A DNA stretch of 64,000 nucleotides from Tetradesmus obliquus (taxonomy: Eukaryota > Chlorophyta > Chlorophyceae > Sphaeropleales > Scenedesmaceae): assembly GCA_030272155.1 (NCBI GenBank), contig CP126191.1:4672501-4736500 (forward strand). Direction: 5' to 3'. The notes beneath the pieces were generated by a model, which saw only the letters and a program-made list of their open reading frames with translations, was not told the origin of the DNA and searched no databases. Each line of letters starts with the position of its first letter. Position 1 is the stretch's first letter. Both the position numbers and the translations under genes were made by a program. This document shows, one piece after another, positions 37,526-49,193 of this stretch.

Positions 37526-38595
37526 CTAAGCACGCGAGAGCAGTGCGTACTGACTGTACACAGACGTGTACTGCTGCTGCTGCCAGTCTGCTGTGCCAGC
37601 CCGCAACAGCAAAGCAAACGCTGCAACACCAACCACGGTGAGTACCACCCAAACCCGTCCTTGCCGTGCTGAGACCATCTCTCCGAATGGTGGCACGCCC
37701 ATGAAGTTGCAGAAGGCATGCACTGCTATCGCAGGCAGTAGCTTGCCTGTCCAGCAAAACACCCAGGTGGCATACCAGCCAAACACTGTGGTGTACAGCA
37801 TCTGGAAGCAAACCTGCACACATGGCGACACCAGTGGGCAGCGTGGTCTGTTACACAACAAAGATGTACAGCTGTGCTGGAATGACACGTCGTTCATCGT
37901 CTCCTGTCACTGACATTTGTCGACAGCTGAGCATGCAATGCTAAGCCAGTGTGCTGTGCTACACCAGGACACCCTGCTCTGATTGACTGGCTAGCTTCAC
38001 AAACCACCATTACAATGAAATAATTGAAAGCGATGCAACTGCGCAAGTAATTCTGTCAGCCGTAGTCTGCATGCCGCAAGCGCTGCTTCAAGCAGTGCTG
38101 GCAGTGTTGGCAGTCAGCTGACCAGAGCCAGGGGGCTGCTGCTGAACAGGTTCAGGCTGCTGGTACGAGGCAGAGTTTGCAGACAACTTATTGCAATCTC
38201 ACCGGCTGTAGAGCCTGCGCCACACTCCAGCCCTGCTTCATCAAGAAGTAGACGTGATGCAAGTGGCCCACGCCAAAGAAGAGAGGCGTCACCAGTATGA
38301 TGGTAGACAACCGCACGCCCTGCACGATGAATGGCACAGATTTCACAGCAGCACGGGTTGCTTCTGCAGTGACCGATGCTGACGACACAGATGACCTCCT
38401 ACACAGAGCCCTTGACACTTCAACTTACTGCTGCTTCTGCCGCATGCTATCAGCTGTGTTGCTTGGCACCAGGCTGGCGCCTCACCTCCATCCACAGCAG
38501 CGGCACCATGCAGGCCCTGAAGCACCACTCCTCAGTGATGGGCGCCACAACACAGTCCCGCATGCTGTGTATGCTGGGCATACTGAAGCTGAACA

Positions 38596-38659
<64 letters not shown>

Positions 38660-39234
38660 CCATTGCAAGTGGAGCTGGTATGCTATGGGCCCAGCAAACA
38701 GCACCGCCACCATCAGCAAGCACTGCAAGACTGCAGGCAGCAGCTGTGCGTCCAGCTGCAGCCCCAGCAGCTGCAGCAAAGGTGGTGCAATGCTTGCTGC
38801 ATCACTGCTGCTGCTGCTGATGCCGTTCTGGTGCAAGGCCAGGGAGAACTGCAAGCAAGCACAAGTATCCCACATAAGCATTTCAGCTGCTGCAGTGATC
38901 GCTGCATGTTGCGTCTGATGTGCATAGACGTCACCCGCGTGTGCTGCCAGGTTGTCTGTGGCACTTGTCATGAGGCGGGTACAGCTGGCGGACACCATCT
39001 ATACACTTCTGGACTTTGTTTTTAGCTGGCACGCGTAACTGCAGCACAGCGCACCTGCTGCCACCTCAGCCAGACAGGCACCCAAGCAATGCAGGATACA
39101 GCCAGTACAGACACCATCCGCCATTTCACAGTGGTGGGGTGTTGCCTTGAAGCTGGTATGTGCCGCCATACGTACAGGGAGCTGACATACACTGCATCGA
39201 TCAGGAGGCACCATGCAGCAGCATGCCACCACAT
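37526..39234 (-). CDS. RCE1: CAAX prenyl protease 2 (RCE1)
   Basis: Integral ER-membrane endoprotease that removes the -AAX tripeptide from prenylated CAAX proteins such as Ras- and Rho-type GTPases. Exons: 39234-39055, 38848-38486, 38319-38203, 37813-37526; all phase 0, giving 315 residues (human 329). The N-terminus matches the family (YVSSLYVWRHIPASRQHP before a membrane helix). Catalytic ABI motifs: VVAPITEEWCFRACMVPLL with E166, E167 and R171 (EExxxR); VTPLFFGVGHLHH with F196 and H200 (FxxxH); VHAFCNFMGVPPF with H252 and N256 (HxxxN). Most of the remaining length is hydrophobic. A run of 20 Gln (about residues 125-144) lies in the loop just before the EExxxR helix, which is unusual for this enzyme. 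The start is the first ATG of the exon that aligns with the family's N-terminus. Confidence 0.93.
38597..38658 (-). repeat. (CAG)20 microsatellite coding polyGln in RCE1
   Basis: A pure CTG run on the plus strand reads as 20 CAG codons on the coding strand. Confidence 0.9.
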
Positions 39235-39525
39235 CAGACGCCAGTCTGGAGTGCAACGCAACTGTGCATATGGGGGGACGTGGTGCGTGTGTGGTGCAGC
39301 ATACTAGAGTGCAAGCAGGTGACCTTTGACCAAGCTGGGACTTGCATCTTGGGGGGCGACTTGCAAATTGGTACAAGCAGGTTGTCAGTAACCATGTGGC
39401 AGTTGCTGTTGTAGGGTTTGGCTGTCAATTATCACGGGCGTTTGGTCAAGAACTGGTTTTCAAAGCTAATCTTGTAGGTTCAATAAGCGTGACAGGCTCA
39501 GCAAAGCAACCTACGCAACACAACG
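39235..39525. promoter_or_regulatory. Compact divergent promoter (RCE1 / plastid membrane protein)
   Basis: The two start codons are only 291 bases apart and point away from each other. It is the shortest of five divergent intervals in the window. The base composition is more AT-rich near 39400-39500. Confidence 0.55.
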
Positions 39526-41277
39526 ATGCAGACCGCGCTACAGAAATCCGCGGCCCTGCGTGGCGCTGGTAAGCAGAACTACTGCTTCAACACCAATGTG
39601 CTTTAGTGCGACGCTTGACAAGGCCCTGCATCGTGTCAACACCACAGATCGCTGTTGCTGTGGTGTCCATGCTCACCCAACAATCACCTCGCTGTGTGTG
39701 GCTTTCCCTGCCGTGCCTCGCCACAATGTGCAGCTTTCAAACCAGCCACACGCTTGACTGCTACTGTCAGCAGGCGTGGCGCAGTGCGTGTGTCAGCCAA
39801 GAAGACAGACGCTGCCAGCAGTGACGCAGGTAGGCAGTATCAGGCGCTGCACAGCATCACAGCAAAAGCAGGCCCCAGGCAGCTGATCATGCCAGCTTGA
39901 ACCACCTGCAGGGTCATATGCACAGCCCCGCCAGCATTTGAGCACTGGCTTGAGCAACTCCGTGCTTGCTGGCAGCACAGCGCGCCTGCTGGTCGCAGTG
40001 CAGCAGGCGTTGGCCCTTGAACTGACAGATACAAAGGTAGTCCAAGCTGCAGTCTAGAGCACGCGCTGGCCTCTTGTATCACCAGCAGCAGTGGTGTGAT
40101 TCTGTCAACACCTGTTTTGCTCGCTTTTGTACCAACTCATGCTGCAGATGTGGGTGCGGCAGGCCTGGCAGCCATTGCAGCAGGGCTGGTGGCCAACCCC
40201 GTGATGCTGTTCTCAGAATACACACTGAAGACCACGGGCGAGGGCATCCCACCCGGCCCTGGGGGCCTGTACGGTGCTCTGGAGGGCGTCAGCTACCTGG
40301 TGGTACGCGCACGCTGCAGGCAGCAATGCGCATGCTATAACATGTGCCAGTGCGCTGGGATGACCGTGTGTGCTGACATAGCCTTCAGCTCTTGCAGTAC
40401 TCTCGTCTACAGCCTGACACACACTGCTGACGTCTGCTCAACAGGCAAGCAGCTGCCCTTGTTCATCAACAGCCATGTACAAAACATCGCTTGTCAAACA
40501 TCATCTGTTGTGTGTCTGCTCATCCACCTTGCGCATGCGCAGGTGCTGGGCATCATCGGCTGGTCCATCGCCACCAAGGTGCGCACAGGCAGCGGGCTGC
40601 CTGCAGGGCCCAGCGGCTTGCTGGGCGCGGTGGAGGGCTTCAGCTACCTGTCACTGCTGGGAGGTGAGGCGCCTGCAGCAGCATGAAGGTTTGGTCTGTG
40701 CACGCTGTGCCTGGGAAGAAACCCCATCTACTGGAAACGGGCCAGGGCGCGCCTGTGCTGTGCGCAGCAGAGATCGTTGCGTACATGGTGGCAGCGCAGC
40801 ATGCAGGGCTGGCTGGACGCAAGGCGAAGTGGATCTAGCTGCATGAAACGATGCCTTAGGAACCGTGACAGCAGTGTCGCTATTACGCAGTGTTGGCACA
40901 TACGCACACAGCCCATCATTCGCATGCGTGCAGCCAGCAGAGCGGCTGTGGTGTGCAGGAGCAGTGAAGGTTCTTCACCTGCCAGACAGCGGCTGTGCAA
41001 ATAAACCATCAACACAAATCACTTTGGCAGCCGGGTGCAGTAGCGGCGAATGACAGCACAACTGCTGCTGGTGTCGAGACACGACGCGCATGTGAAGGAC
41101 GAATATATACAAGTTCAGGATCTTGAAGGACGTCGGTGAAGCACAGCTGCGCACCTCAAGCATGTTTTGAAGGTGGCTTCTGCCCTGCTGCCGCCTTCTT
41201 CTGCTGCCGCTGCAGCCATTGTCGTGTTTGGGCTCACCTTCCTGGAGAAGGGTGGACTGCCAGGCATCTTCGGCTGA
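39526..41277 (+). CDS. Small plastid-targeted membrane protein with an internal repeat (158 aa)
   Basis: Function unknown; I believe it belongs to a plant/algal plastid family but cannot name it. Exons: 39526-39568, 39734-39829, 40148-40302, 40543-40663, 41216-41277; phases agree. The first 37 residues form a typical algal chloroplast transit peptide: no acidic residues, many Ala, Arg, Ser and Thr, and a VRVSA/KK cleavage-like site. The mature part has a hydrophobic helix (GLAAIAAGLVANPVMLF), then two copies of one unit: GPGGLYGALEGVSYL (83-97) and GPSGLLGAVEGFSYL (120-134). Each is preceded by a Gly/Pro-rich loop (TGEGIPP, TGSGLPA) and followed by a hydrophobic segment. It ends EKGGLPGIFG. 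This suggests a three-helix thylakoid or envelope protein made by duplication of a hairpin. A TGTAA lies at 41509-41513. Confidence 0.85.
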
Positions 41278-42269
41278 GGCCAGGCGGCAGCAGCAGCCGG
41301 CTGAGGGAGCTGCTACTTTGTGTGCTAGCAACATATGGGACAGCTGCATGGTCATATTGTTGCTGCGAGAGTGTAGAGCATCTTGTAGAACCAGTTTGGG
41401 TTTTGTTGGATTGTGATGACAGATTGTGAACGTACGCCTTCTGAACTAAAGCGTGTGTTGTGGACCCGAGCGTCCAGAAATGGAGTGATGGCCATGTGGT
41501 CTTGAAGCTGTAAAGTGTTGCACCTGCTGAGGCTACAAAGCCAATCACCCTGTCTCTGCAAGAGTTTCTTGTTCATATCAGGTGATGCAGCAGGCGCTGC
41601 AGATGTGACAGTGCATATGCATTGTGCAAGTGCTGCGCAGTGCCACTCCATCATGGATCCACAAAGTCCGGACTTCTGGCCCAGGGGTGGGTGATGCCAT
41701 TGCCTGCCAGTGCGCAGCTAGCCCAGCTGCGCCGGCTGCAGCGCTGATTCCCAGCGTCATAACGTTCACATTGAAATGACGCGACCATTGCCGACATACA
41801 ACACAGTGGCTTCAACAAACCGCCACACTACCACACACAAAGCACTCTCACATTGTACAAAAACTTCTTAAGAAACAGCACATGGTGAAAATGTGAGGTG
41901 TTGGGATAAGAGCCAAGTATGTGCTCCGCCTACAGGCCTTGCCCTGCCATCATGACACCTGATGTGTAGGCAGGGCTGCCCAGTGACGGCCGCATGCGCA
42001 TTAATTGTTGATTTGACCCAGCCCAACTCCGGACTGTCATCAGGCTGATCACTCTGCAGCCGCCATGCGTAAACAAACACCAACATACAGCATCACACCA
42101 CAGCACACAAACCAGCACACTGACCTCGCAACAGCCAATGTTGCGTTCATTGCCACACTTCAGCTCGCCCCTTGCCACTCTCGCCTGCTCTGTCGCTCCT
42201 AGCGAGCAAGCACCCACCACTCAGCACCCCTCAGCAGCTGTCCGCACCACTCTCATCACTCAGCTCCAC
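41278..42269. other. Gene-free interval between convergent 3' ends
   Basis: It holds the 3' flanks of the plastid membrane protein and the PsbP-domain gene. Apart from the plus-strand TGTAA at 41509, nothing stands out. Confidence 0.5.
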
Positions 42270-43726
42270 TCAAGCCACGCCTGCTGGCGGCAGGAAAGAC
42301 TTGAGCACTGCCTTCAGCACAGGCTCAGCCGTCTCCACCTGATCCTCCAGGCACTGCGCAGTCAGCGTGTACAGCCTGTTATAACGCCCGTTATACGCCA
42401 GCGCCACCATCGAGTACAGGTGGCGCTTGGGCCCAGGCTGCTTCTCCACGCTGTACTCCACGTAGTACATGCCGCGGGACTCTGCTGCATCCAGCAGCTT
42501 GGCGATCTGGATGGGCTCATCGGGGTTGGGGTTGTTGCCGCGCACGCGCAGCAGGAAGGAGCGGTCCATGCTGTTGACCAGGTTGGTGCCAAACGCAAAC
42601 ACGTTGCCAAAGCTGCGCAGGGGACAGGAGACGGCGTGACAACATGAGAGCATGGTGAGGTGCAGAAGTAGCAGGGTGACGAGTGCCAAGTTGCCAAGGC
42701 ATGTGTGCCTGGAGCATGCACGCATGCGTGCTGGCTGGGACAGCCAGCAGAGGTCGACGTAGGATGGAGGCATGCGCACACAACGCGATGCAGCATGCTG
42801 AACAGGCCACTGTGTGCTAGCCATGCATGCAGGCTCAGCAAGAAGAGAGAAGGCGCTGCTTCTGGTCAGTGACACGCACTGCCAGCTGCGGTGCCTCCGC
42901 ACAGGGTTACCGCAGCACCCCCAAGCTGCAGCAGCATCCCTGATGCAGCGCACCTGCCCAGCTTGGTGAACTCAGCGCTGGTGTTGGTGATGGTGAGGGT
43001 GACGTTGGTCTCGTCTGCTGGGCCGTCTGCTGCGTGCAGGCACACACGACCGCCATGTCAGCTGTGAGCAGCTGCAGCATCTGCAAAACTGCTGCCGGGC
43101 CTATAGCAAAGGATATGTGCTGCGCGCTTATGTTCATGCATCATGCATGCTACATCTCAGCCAACACACGTGTACAGTAGCAATTCAAGGTTATCCTACA
43201 GGGTGTTGCACTTTATTCAAACCACTGCACTTGGGGCATGTGGCTGACGGCAACTGCAGTCATGATGGTAGCCTGCCACCAGCACCACTGCAGTTGACTG
43301 GACTTTCTCTAGTCCACACACTCCCTCCTAACCCTGCTGCCGCAGCACCTCTGCAGTGTGCATGCACTGACCTGCTGGGTACCAGGCGATGGTGCGCCTG
43401 GCCCCGCTTGCTCCCTGGAAGCTCTTGTTGCCCTCAATCATGGCCTCAGCCTGCTGCCAGTTGGCTGGCAGGGTCAGCTGGAACGAGTCTGTTGGGTCCA
43501 CGTATTGCAGTGTTTGACCAGCCATTGGCTCTGCCACTGCTGTTCCAGCCGACAGCAGCACAGGAGCCAAGGCGATGGATGCCAGACCTTCACGCCTGCT
43601 GATGCTGCACTGTACATGGCGCTGCTGGGTGCTGCTCCTGCATGGCAGCTGAGACACCACGAATGGCCTTGGGTTCTGCCCACAAGTGCGGCCCGAGGCG
43701 GCCTGCTGCTTCCTGAGTGCCTGCAT
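42270..43726 (-). CDS. PsbP-domain protein of the thylakoid lumen (PPD family)
   Basis: Lumenal protein related to the photosystem II subunit PsbP; family members act in assembly or regulation of photosynthetic complexes. Exons 43726-43372, 43029-42954 and 42612-42270 agree in phase and give 257 residues. Targeting is bipartite: a Ser/Arg/Gln-rich transit peptide, then the twin-arginine signal SISRREGLASIALAPVLLSA (RR at 44-45) with an AVA cleavage site at about 63-65, so export is by the Tat route. The PsbP fold starts YVDPTDSFQLTLPANWQQAE. It continues with ETNVTLTITNTSAEFTKLGS and FGNVFAFGTNLV and ends with GMYYVEYSVEKQ, LYSMVALAYNGRYNRLYTLT and AVLKSFLPP, all characteristic of PPD proteins. 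The low Lys content and single-copy domain argue against PsbP itself. Which PPD subgroup it belongs to is not resolved. It is divergent from RWA. Confidence 0.9.
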
Positions 43727-44124
43727 CTGTGTAATGAGCGATCAAAGTCTGGTGCAAGCAAACCACACACACTGTTCAGTCGGGTGACAGCACCGGGCAA
43801 CACTCTGCAAACGCTTTCAAGCCCCTTTGCAAACCGGATCGGACGTTCTGTCAGTCAGCAGCACTACATCTGCGCCAGGGGCCCCAAATGTCACATGTCA
43901 CTCGCTGTTTATGACTTTCACACAACCCCCGCAGAAGTACAGGCTGTGAAAATATATGTAAGAAAATTTCATCGTGATAGGCTATTTTCTGTCTATTGTT
44001 GCTGACGAGGTCGAGCTAGAAAAGTCGGTTGTTCTGAACAACAATTGCTTACCACACATCAGGTGATCAAATCTGAAGAATCGTGAATAATTTTGATTTC
44101 TAGACAGCAGCAGCGCGGCTCACC
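43727..44124. promoter_or_regulatory. Divergent promoter region (PsbP-domain gene / RWA)
   Basis: 398 bases separate the two starts. The half near RWA is AT-rich (about 43930-44110) and free of the CAG bias, as expected for a promoter. Confidence 0.5.
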
Positions 44125-47100
44125 ATGCCGGCTGCAACAGAAGCAGCGCCAGACGGGGGAGCAGCTGGTGGAGGCAGCTTTGTGCTGTTATCAGTGGGCC
44201 AGGTGAGAGCTGGCCGCATCAAAACGTTTCGATCATAAGTTTCAAAGGTTGATTGTCGAGGTGCAACAGCTACCTTGTGCTACCCGCTTTAGCAGTGTCA
44301 ACTGCTGCCTTGGTCGGGCTGACATCATGATCAGTCACATGCCAAGCGTTGGCAGCTTTCTCACAGTTTTCTCGCAATAATTGTTGACACATGCAGGTCA
44401 GCTTCATTGTTGGCTATTTGTGGGCAATTGGGCTGTACATATACTCGATAGTACTGCAAAGACGCAAGCCGCTGCAGGTGACGCTCAGCAAAGCGCACTT
44501 GTCAGACCCAGACATTGAAAGCAAAGCACACCAAGCACTAGAAACAACATCTTTGGTGAATGGAGACAAGTCTAGCAATGGGGCTAGCAAACCGACAGGC
44601 GTGCTGCAGGACTTCTGGAGCACCCCGCTGGTCAGGTGGGACAGCAGCAACAGCAGCATGCCTCACCAGCGTGACTTGCCAGCATATCAGAGCTCTCTGG
44701 TCACTGATGGTTGACCTCCTGCTTCAAATTTTGTGATGTGCCTGTGAGAGGTGGGCACGTGCAGCAGTGTGAACTGTGGCGGTGTGAATTGTGTCAACAA
44801 TGTGCCTTCACAACACTCTACACACTGCAATGTTTGCCAGCTCAGCAGAGAGGCTGATTATGATTTGCTCGGTGTACTGTTTGCAGGTGCATGCTTATGG
44901 ACCGGCAAGCCATCATGGACTGCAGCGACACGCTGCTGCACATGTAAGCTGCAGCACAGCAAGCTGCTCTGCAGTTGCTACGGCAACAGCTCACGCTATG
45001 CTGTTGGCTCAGCACAGCAGCTGCAATACTTGCAGGAAGTGCCTACACCGCACGTGGTGCAACAAACAGCAACCGCTGGCCTGCAGTAGTAGAGTAAAAG
45101 ATCTCAGGCACAGATTATAGCAATACTTTCGTGGCAGTGCACGAAGACGCAGTGAACCGCAGGGATTCTCCATGGAACTCAACACGGTTTCCTGCAGCTG
45201 ATTCAGCCCAGCAGCCGTGTTCGTCTCTGTCACCCATTTGCTTCTGCTTCTTGATGCTGCTGCAGGGTGGAGTTTGGCAGCATCCTAGTATGGTTCTTCA
45301 TGTGTGACCGCACGGACTTATTTTGGCAGGCAGAGAAGGTGAGGCAGCAGCGGCAGCAGACCAGAACTCATGCTGATGGCAGCTGAGAAGCAGGTCTCCT
45401 TGCCACACATAGCATGCACAATACAAGGGGTGACGTCATGTCAATGCAAGAAACTGGTTTTGAACATGGGTTGGGGAATAGTAGAGCTCTCAAACGGTGA
45501 GCAGTGCAGTTGTTGTAGGCATACCTAAGCATGGGTGCGCGAACCCATGCAGTAGCAGAGAGCCGCTTGTAACAAGCACATGCTCTAAGTTGGTGGCCAG
45601 ACGTACAGCATGCACTGGTTGCAAGCACACATGAGTGCAAGGGTTGTAATGCCTTGCATGCCCAGCACCTTTGCTTGCGCCACACACTAACCCAATGCTT
45701 GTCACCTGCCTGCCTGGCGCTGCTGCTGCTGCAGTGGTACAACAGGGACATGTTTTGGTTCCTGTTCCTGTGCCTGACGCTGGTCGCGCTGGGCAGCTCG
45801 CTGCAGCCGGTGCGCACGCCGCTGCTGCTGAACCGGCCGCAGACAGAGGAGTGGAAGGGCTGGATGCAGGTACTGTTCCTGCTGTACCACTACTTTGAGG
45901 CGCGCGAGCTGTACAACGCCATCCGCATCTTCATTGCGGGCTATGTGTGGATGACAGGGTTTGGCAACTTCAGCTACTACTACAGGACAGGGGACTTCAG
46001 CATCGGCAGGTGCGGGCATGGGCATGCATGCAGCTGGAGCTGGCAGCAGCACAGCAGCAGCAGCATGGCTGCAGCACGGTAGCAGCAGAAGGAAATCACA
46101 AATCACCAGCCACGTTAGCTGGTTGCTGCGGTGCCAAGTAGCTGGAGGCATGTGTGAGGATATCGCTGGTGACGATGAACACGCAGCAGCTGCTAGCAGC
46201 ACATGCTCTGTGTTTCACACAAGTTGTGCGCAGCTGCTGCCATGTTGCCTAGCTCAGCAGCTGATCTCGTTGTTTGTGTGTCTCCCTGTGCCGCAGGTTC
46301 TGCCAGATGATGTGGCGGCTGAACTTCCTGGTGATCTTCTGCTGCATCGTGCTGCAGAACAGCTACATGCTGTACTACATCTGCCCCATGCACACCATCT
46401 TCACCGTGTTTGTGTACGCCTGCCTGGGCATCGCGCCGCAGCTCAACAAGTCGCCGGTGTGGATGTGGACAAAGTGAGTCGCCCCAGCAAGCAAGCAGCG
46501 CAGGCAGGGTCCGCCAAGTGTTTTTCCTTCTGTCTGCGGTCTTCTAGGCCAGGTCTTTGATAACTGGTTGCCGCCACTACGCTGATTTGTCAAGCAGTGC
46601 ACCATTGCTGCAGCCAGGTGCAGGCACTGCCCTCTGAGCTGGTGCTCTGTATGGCTGCCTACCGCTGCATCTGCAATTGCTTGCAGGATTGGGCTATCGC
46701 TTGGGGCCATTTTTGTGCTGTGGGACATGAAGCCCGTGTTCTATGCGCTGTGGGGGCCCTTTGACTGGCTGGTGGGCTACACAGACCCACGCAAGCCAGG
46801 GCCAGACAGGCTGCACGGTGAGCTGCGCACACTAGGCTGGTCAAATATGCAGCAGAGGCGAGTTGGGCATGCACATCATTGAACAGCTCGTTGGTGGCAG
46901 CGGATGCGCTTGATGCAGTAGGGTACAGTACAGCTGGAGTGCAGGTGCAGCAGCAGTGCTGTCCTGCAAGAGCTGGGTGCAGGGCCCTGAAGCAGCTCTG
47001 CCGGCGCCCACTTCTAGCCTGACAACATGCAAACCAGACATCTTTCAGCAGTGGCTGAGGTGACCTACTGCCGTCAGCTGCCTGAACTACTGCTCAAGTA

Positions 47101-48453
47101 AGTGCCTAGCCTGACGAGACACGTGTTGTTCTTGCACATCATGCTGCTGGCACCGTCCATGCTTACTCGCTGCTGCTGCAGAGTGGTACTTCCGCTCCGG
47201 CCTGGACAGGTACATCTGGATCTGGGGCATGGTGTGCGCCTACATCCACCCGACCTGCATGAAGCTGCTCAACATGATTGAGGAGCTGCCGGCGTTCAGG
47301 CAGCTGACGGTGCGGGCGCTGGTGCTGAGCGTGACTGCGCTGCTGGGCTGGGTGTACTACGTGCACATCTACTCGCTGCCCAAGCTGGAGTACAACAAGG
47401 TGGGCGGAGCATGGAGCTCAGCGTGGCTGCTGTGGTGTGAGCAGGGCTTGGCACCGCAGCACTGCTCATGCTCGGAGGACCTACTGCGCGGTAGATGACA
47501 GCATGCTGTCATCGAATAGGAAAACTTGTAATGCAGCGCAACTCAGCGCGCTCTGATCTGGTGCCACAACTTGCACCAAAAGCAGCAAGCAGCCTGAGCT
47601 CCGCCCTTTCCTGACATCCCTGCCTCTGCCGCATGCTTGCTGTTTGCTCTTTGACACGCCCCGTCCCTCTCTCACGCCGCGCATCGCCCCGCAGGTGCAC
47701 CCCTACACCTCGTGGATCCCGCTCACGCTGTGGTGTGTGGTGCGCAACATCACGCCCAAGCTGCGCACCTACAGTGCGCGGCTGTACGGCTGGCTGGGCT
47801 GCATCACGCTGGAGACGTACCTGTGCCAGTTCCACATCTGGCTGCACAGTGACATTGCGGATGGCCAGCCCAAGTACCTGCTCAGCCTGCTGCCCGGCTA
47901 CCCCATGCTCAACTTTGCGCTCGTGACTGGACGTGAGTGCCGCGTCACAATATTGTGCTGCTAGCTGGCTGTGCTGACATACGTTTCAGGTCACATTTGA
48001 TGCACCAAGTGAACGACATGCTGCAGCTGTGTTGTGTTGTGCCAGCTGTGCTGTGGCGTTGGAGCAGATTTCAGGCTAGGCTGCTGCACCTCATGTATGA
48101 ATGCAGATGCATCTTTGCGGTGAGTCGCTGCTGCGCTAGACTGTCACTTCAAACTTTGGAAATGGCCACTTCAGACCTAGCTGTGACAGCAATATTTAGT
48201 TGACCCCCAGCCCTCGTGGCCTGACAATGACTGTTCCTGCTGCTGCTATCTTTGTCTGCTCCTGCTGCCAACAGTGTACGTCTTTGTCTCCAACCGCCTG
48301 TTCCACCTCACAAACGAGCTGAAGGACCGGATAGTCCCCCATGACGACAACCGGTGCTTGGCACGCAACATCATCCAGATGCTGCTGCTGGGAGCGTTTG
48401 TGTTTGGCATAGGCTGGGTGCTGGCGCGAACTGTGGTGTTGCATATGGTATAG
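44125..48453 (+). CDS. RWA: RWA/CASD1-type polysaccharide O-acetyltransferase (10-TM acyl_transf_3)
   Basis: Multi-pass Golgi protein; in land plants RWA supplies acetyl groups for O-acetylation of wall polysaccharides, and the animal and fungal relatives CASD1/Cas1p acetylate glycans. Ten exons: 44125-44202, 44397-44635, 44887-44943, 45266-45338, 45735-46009, 46297-46473, 46687-46817, 47182-47399, 47695-47932, 48275-48453; phases agree (554 residues, like plant RWAs). Diagnostic blocks: [120 protein letters not shown] and [11 protein letters not shown]. The N-terminal SGNH domain of CASD1 is absent, as in plant RWA. The first helix ([20 protein letters not shown]) is followed by a hydrophilic linker. 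TGTAA at 48673-48677. Confidence 0.95.
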
Positions 48454-49193
48454 ATGCATGGGCAGCTTCCTGGTCTAGGTAGGAGTTCTGCAGCTACAAA
48501 CTGACGTTGTACATAACTAGTTCAGACAGGCTTGCGCTGCCATGTGCAGGTTTTGCTGCTAGCAGCAGGCGGGACTCACAAGTGGCATGATGTATACAGC
48601 CAGCTGGCAGCTTTTGTGTGATCATTATGCCGTGCCTTTTTGTAGAAAGCTTTCAGGGCCGTAGCGAAATGCTGTAACTCTGAGGGGTCATCTCTTGCAG
48701 CAGACAGCATCCAATGTTTACGGTACTGCAGCCGGTTTTCGACTCAGCACGGCTCGAGATCTGAGCGCTCTGCAGTGGCAGGTGGATCTACTGGCAGCAG
48801 CATGACCTGTCTGGGGCTGTTTTGCTGTGAGGACCTGCAGCCATCAGCTGGGCTGGCATGTTGTATTGGGTGTCATGCAGCTGGCGTGTCACCTGCACTG
48901 AGCTGATGAGGTTTCAAAATGCTGTTCTCTGCTGTGCTGTGTGCCGTGATCTCTGCTGTGCGGTGTGCCGTGATCTGCTGTTTGTGTGATCCGTTATCTG
49001 GGAGCGCGTACATCACTGCAGGCAGAATGGTTGTAACAACAGCATGGCTAGTAGGCGCCGCAAGGACTGAGCAACACCAGGCAGTGCAACGCTGTGACGA
49101 GGCTTGAAGCCAACAATTCCATTGACAGTTGCCAATTGTGCGTCTGTAAATACGGTGCTGCAAGGCTTCCACCGCTACCTGCCAGATCTGAAC
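48454..49193. other. Gene-free interval between convergent 3' ends
   Basis: It holds the 3' flanks of RWA and the 728-aa protein. A two-copy imperfect tandem repeat of about 25 bp (GTGTGCCGTGATCT core) lies near 48935-48985. No gene seen. Confidence 0.5.

Noticed and set aside
38297..39025. 242-codon plus-strand ORF with a polyLeu run
   Set aside because: It is the reverse-strand shadow of the RCE1 polyGln exon; RCE1 has catalytic motifs and agreeing splice phases.
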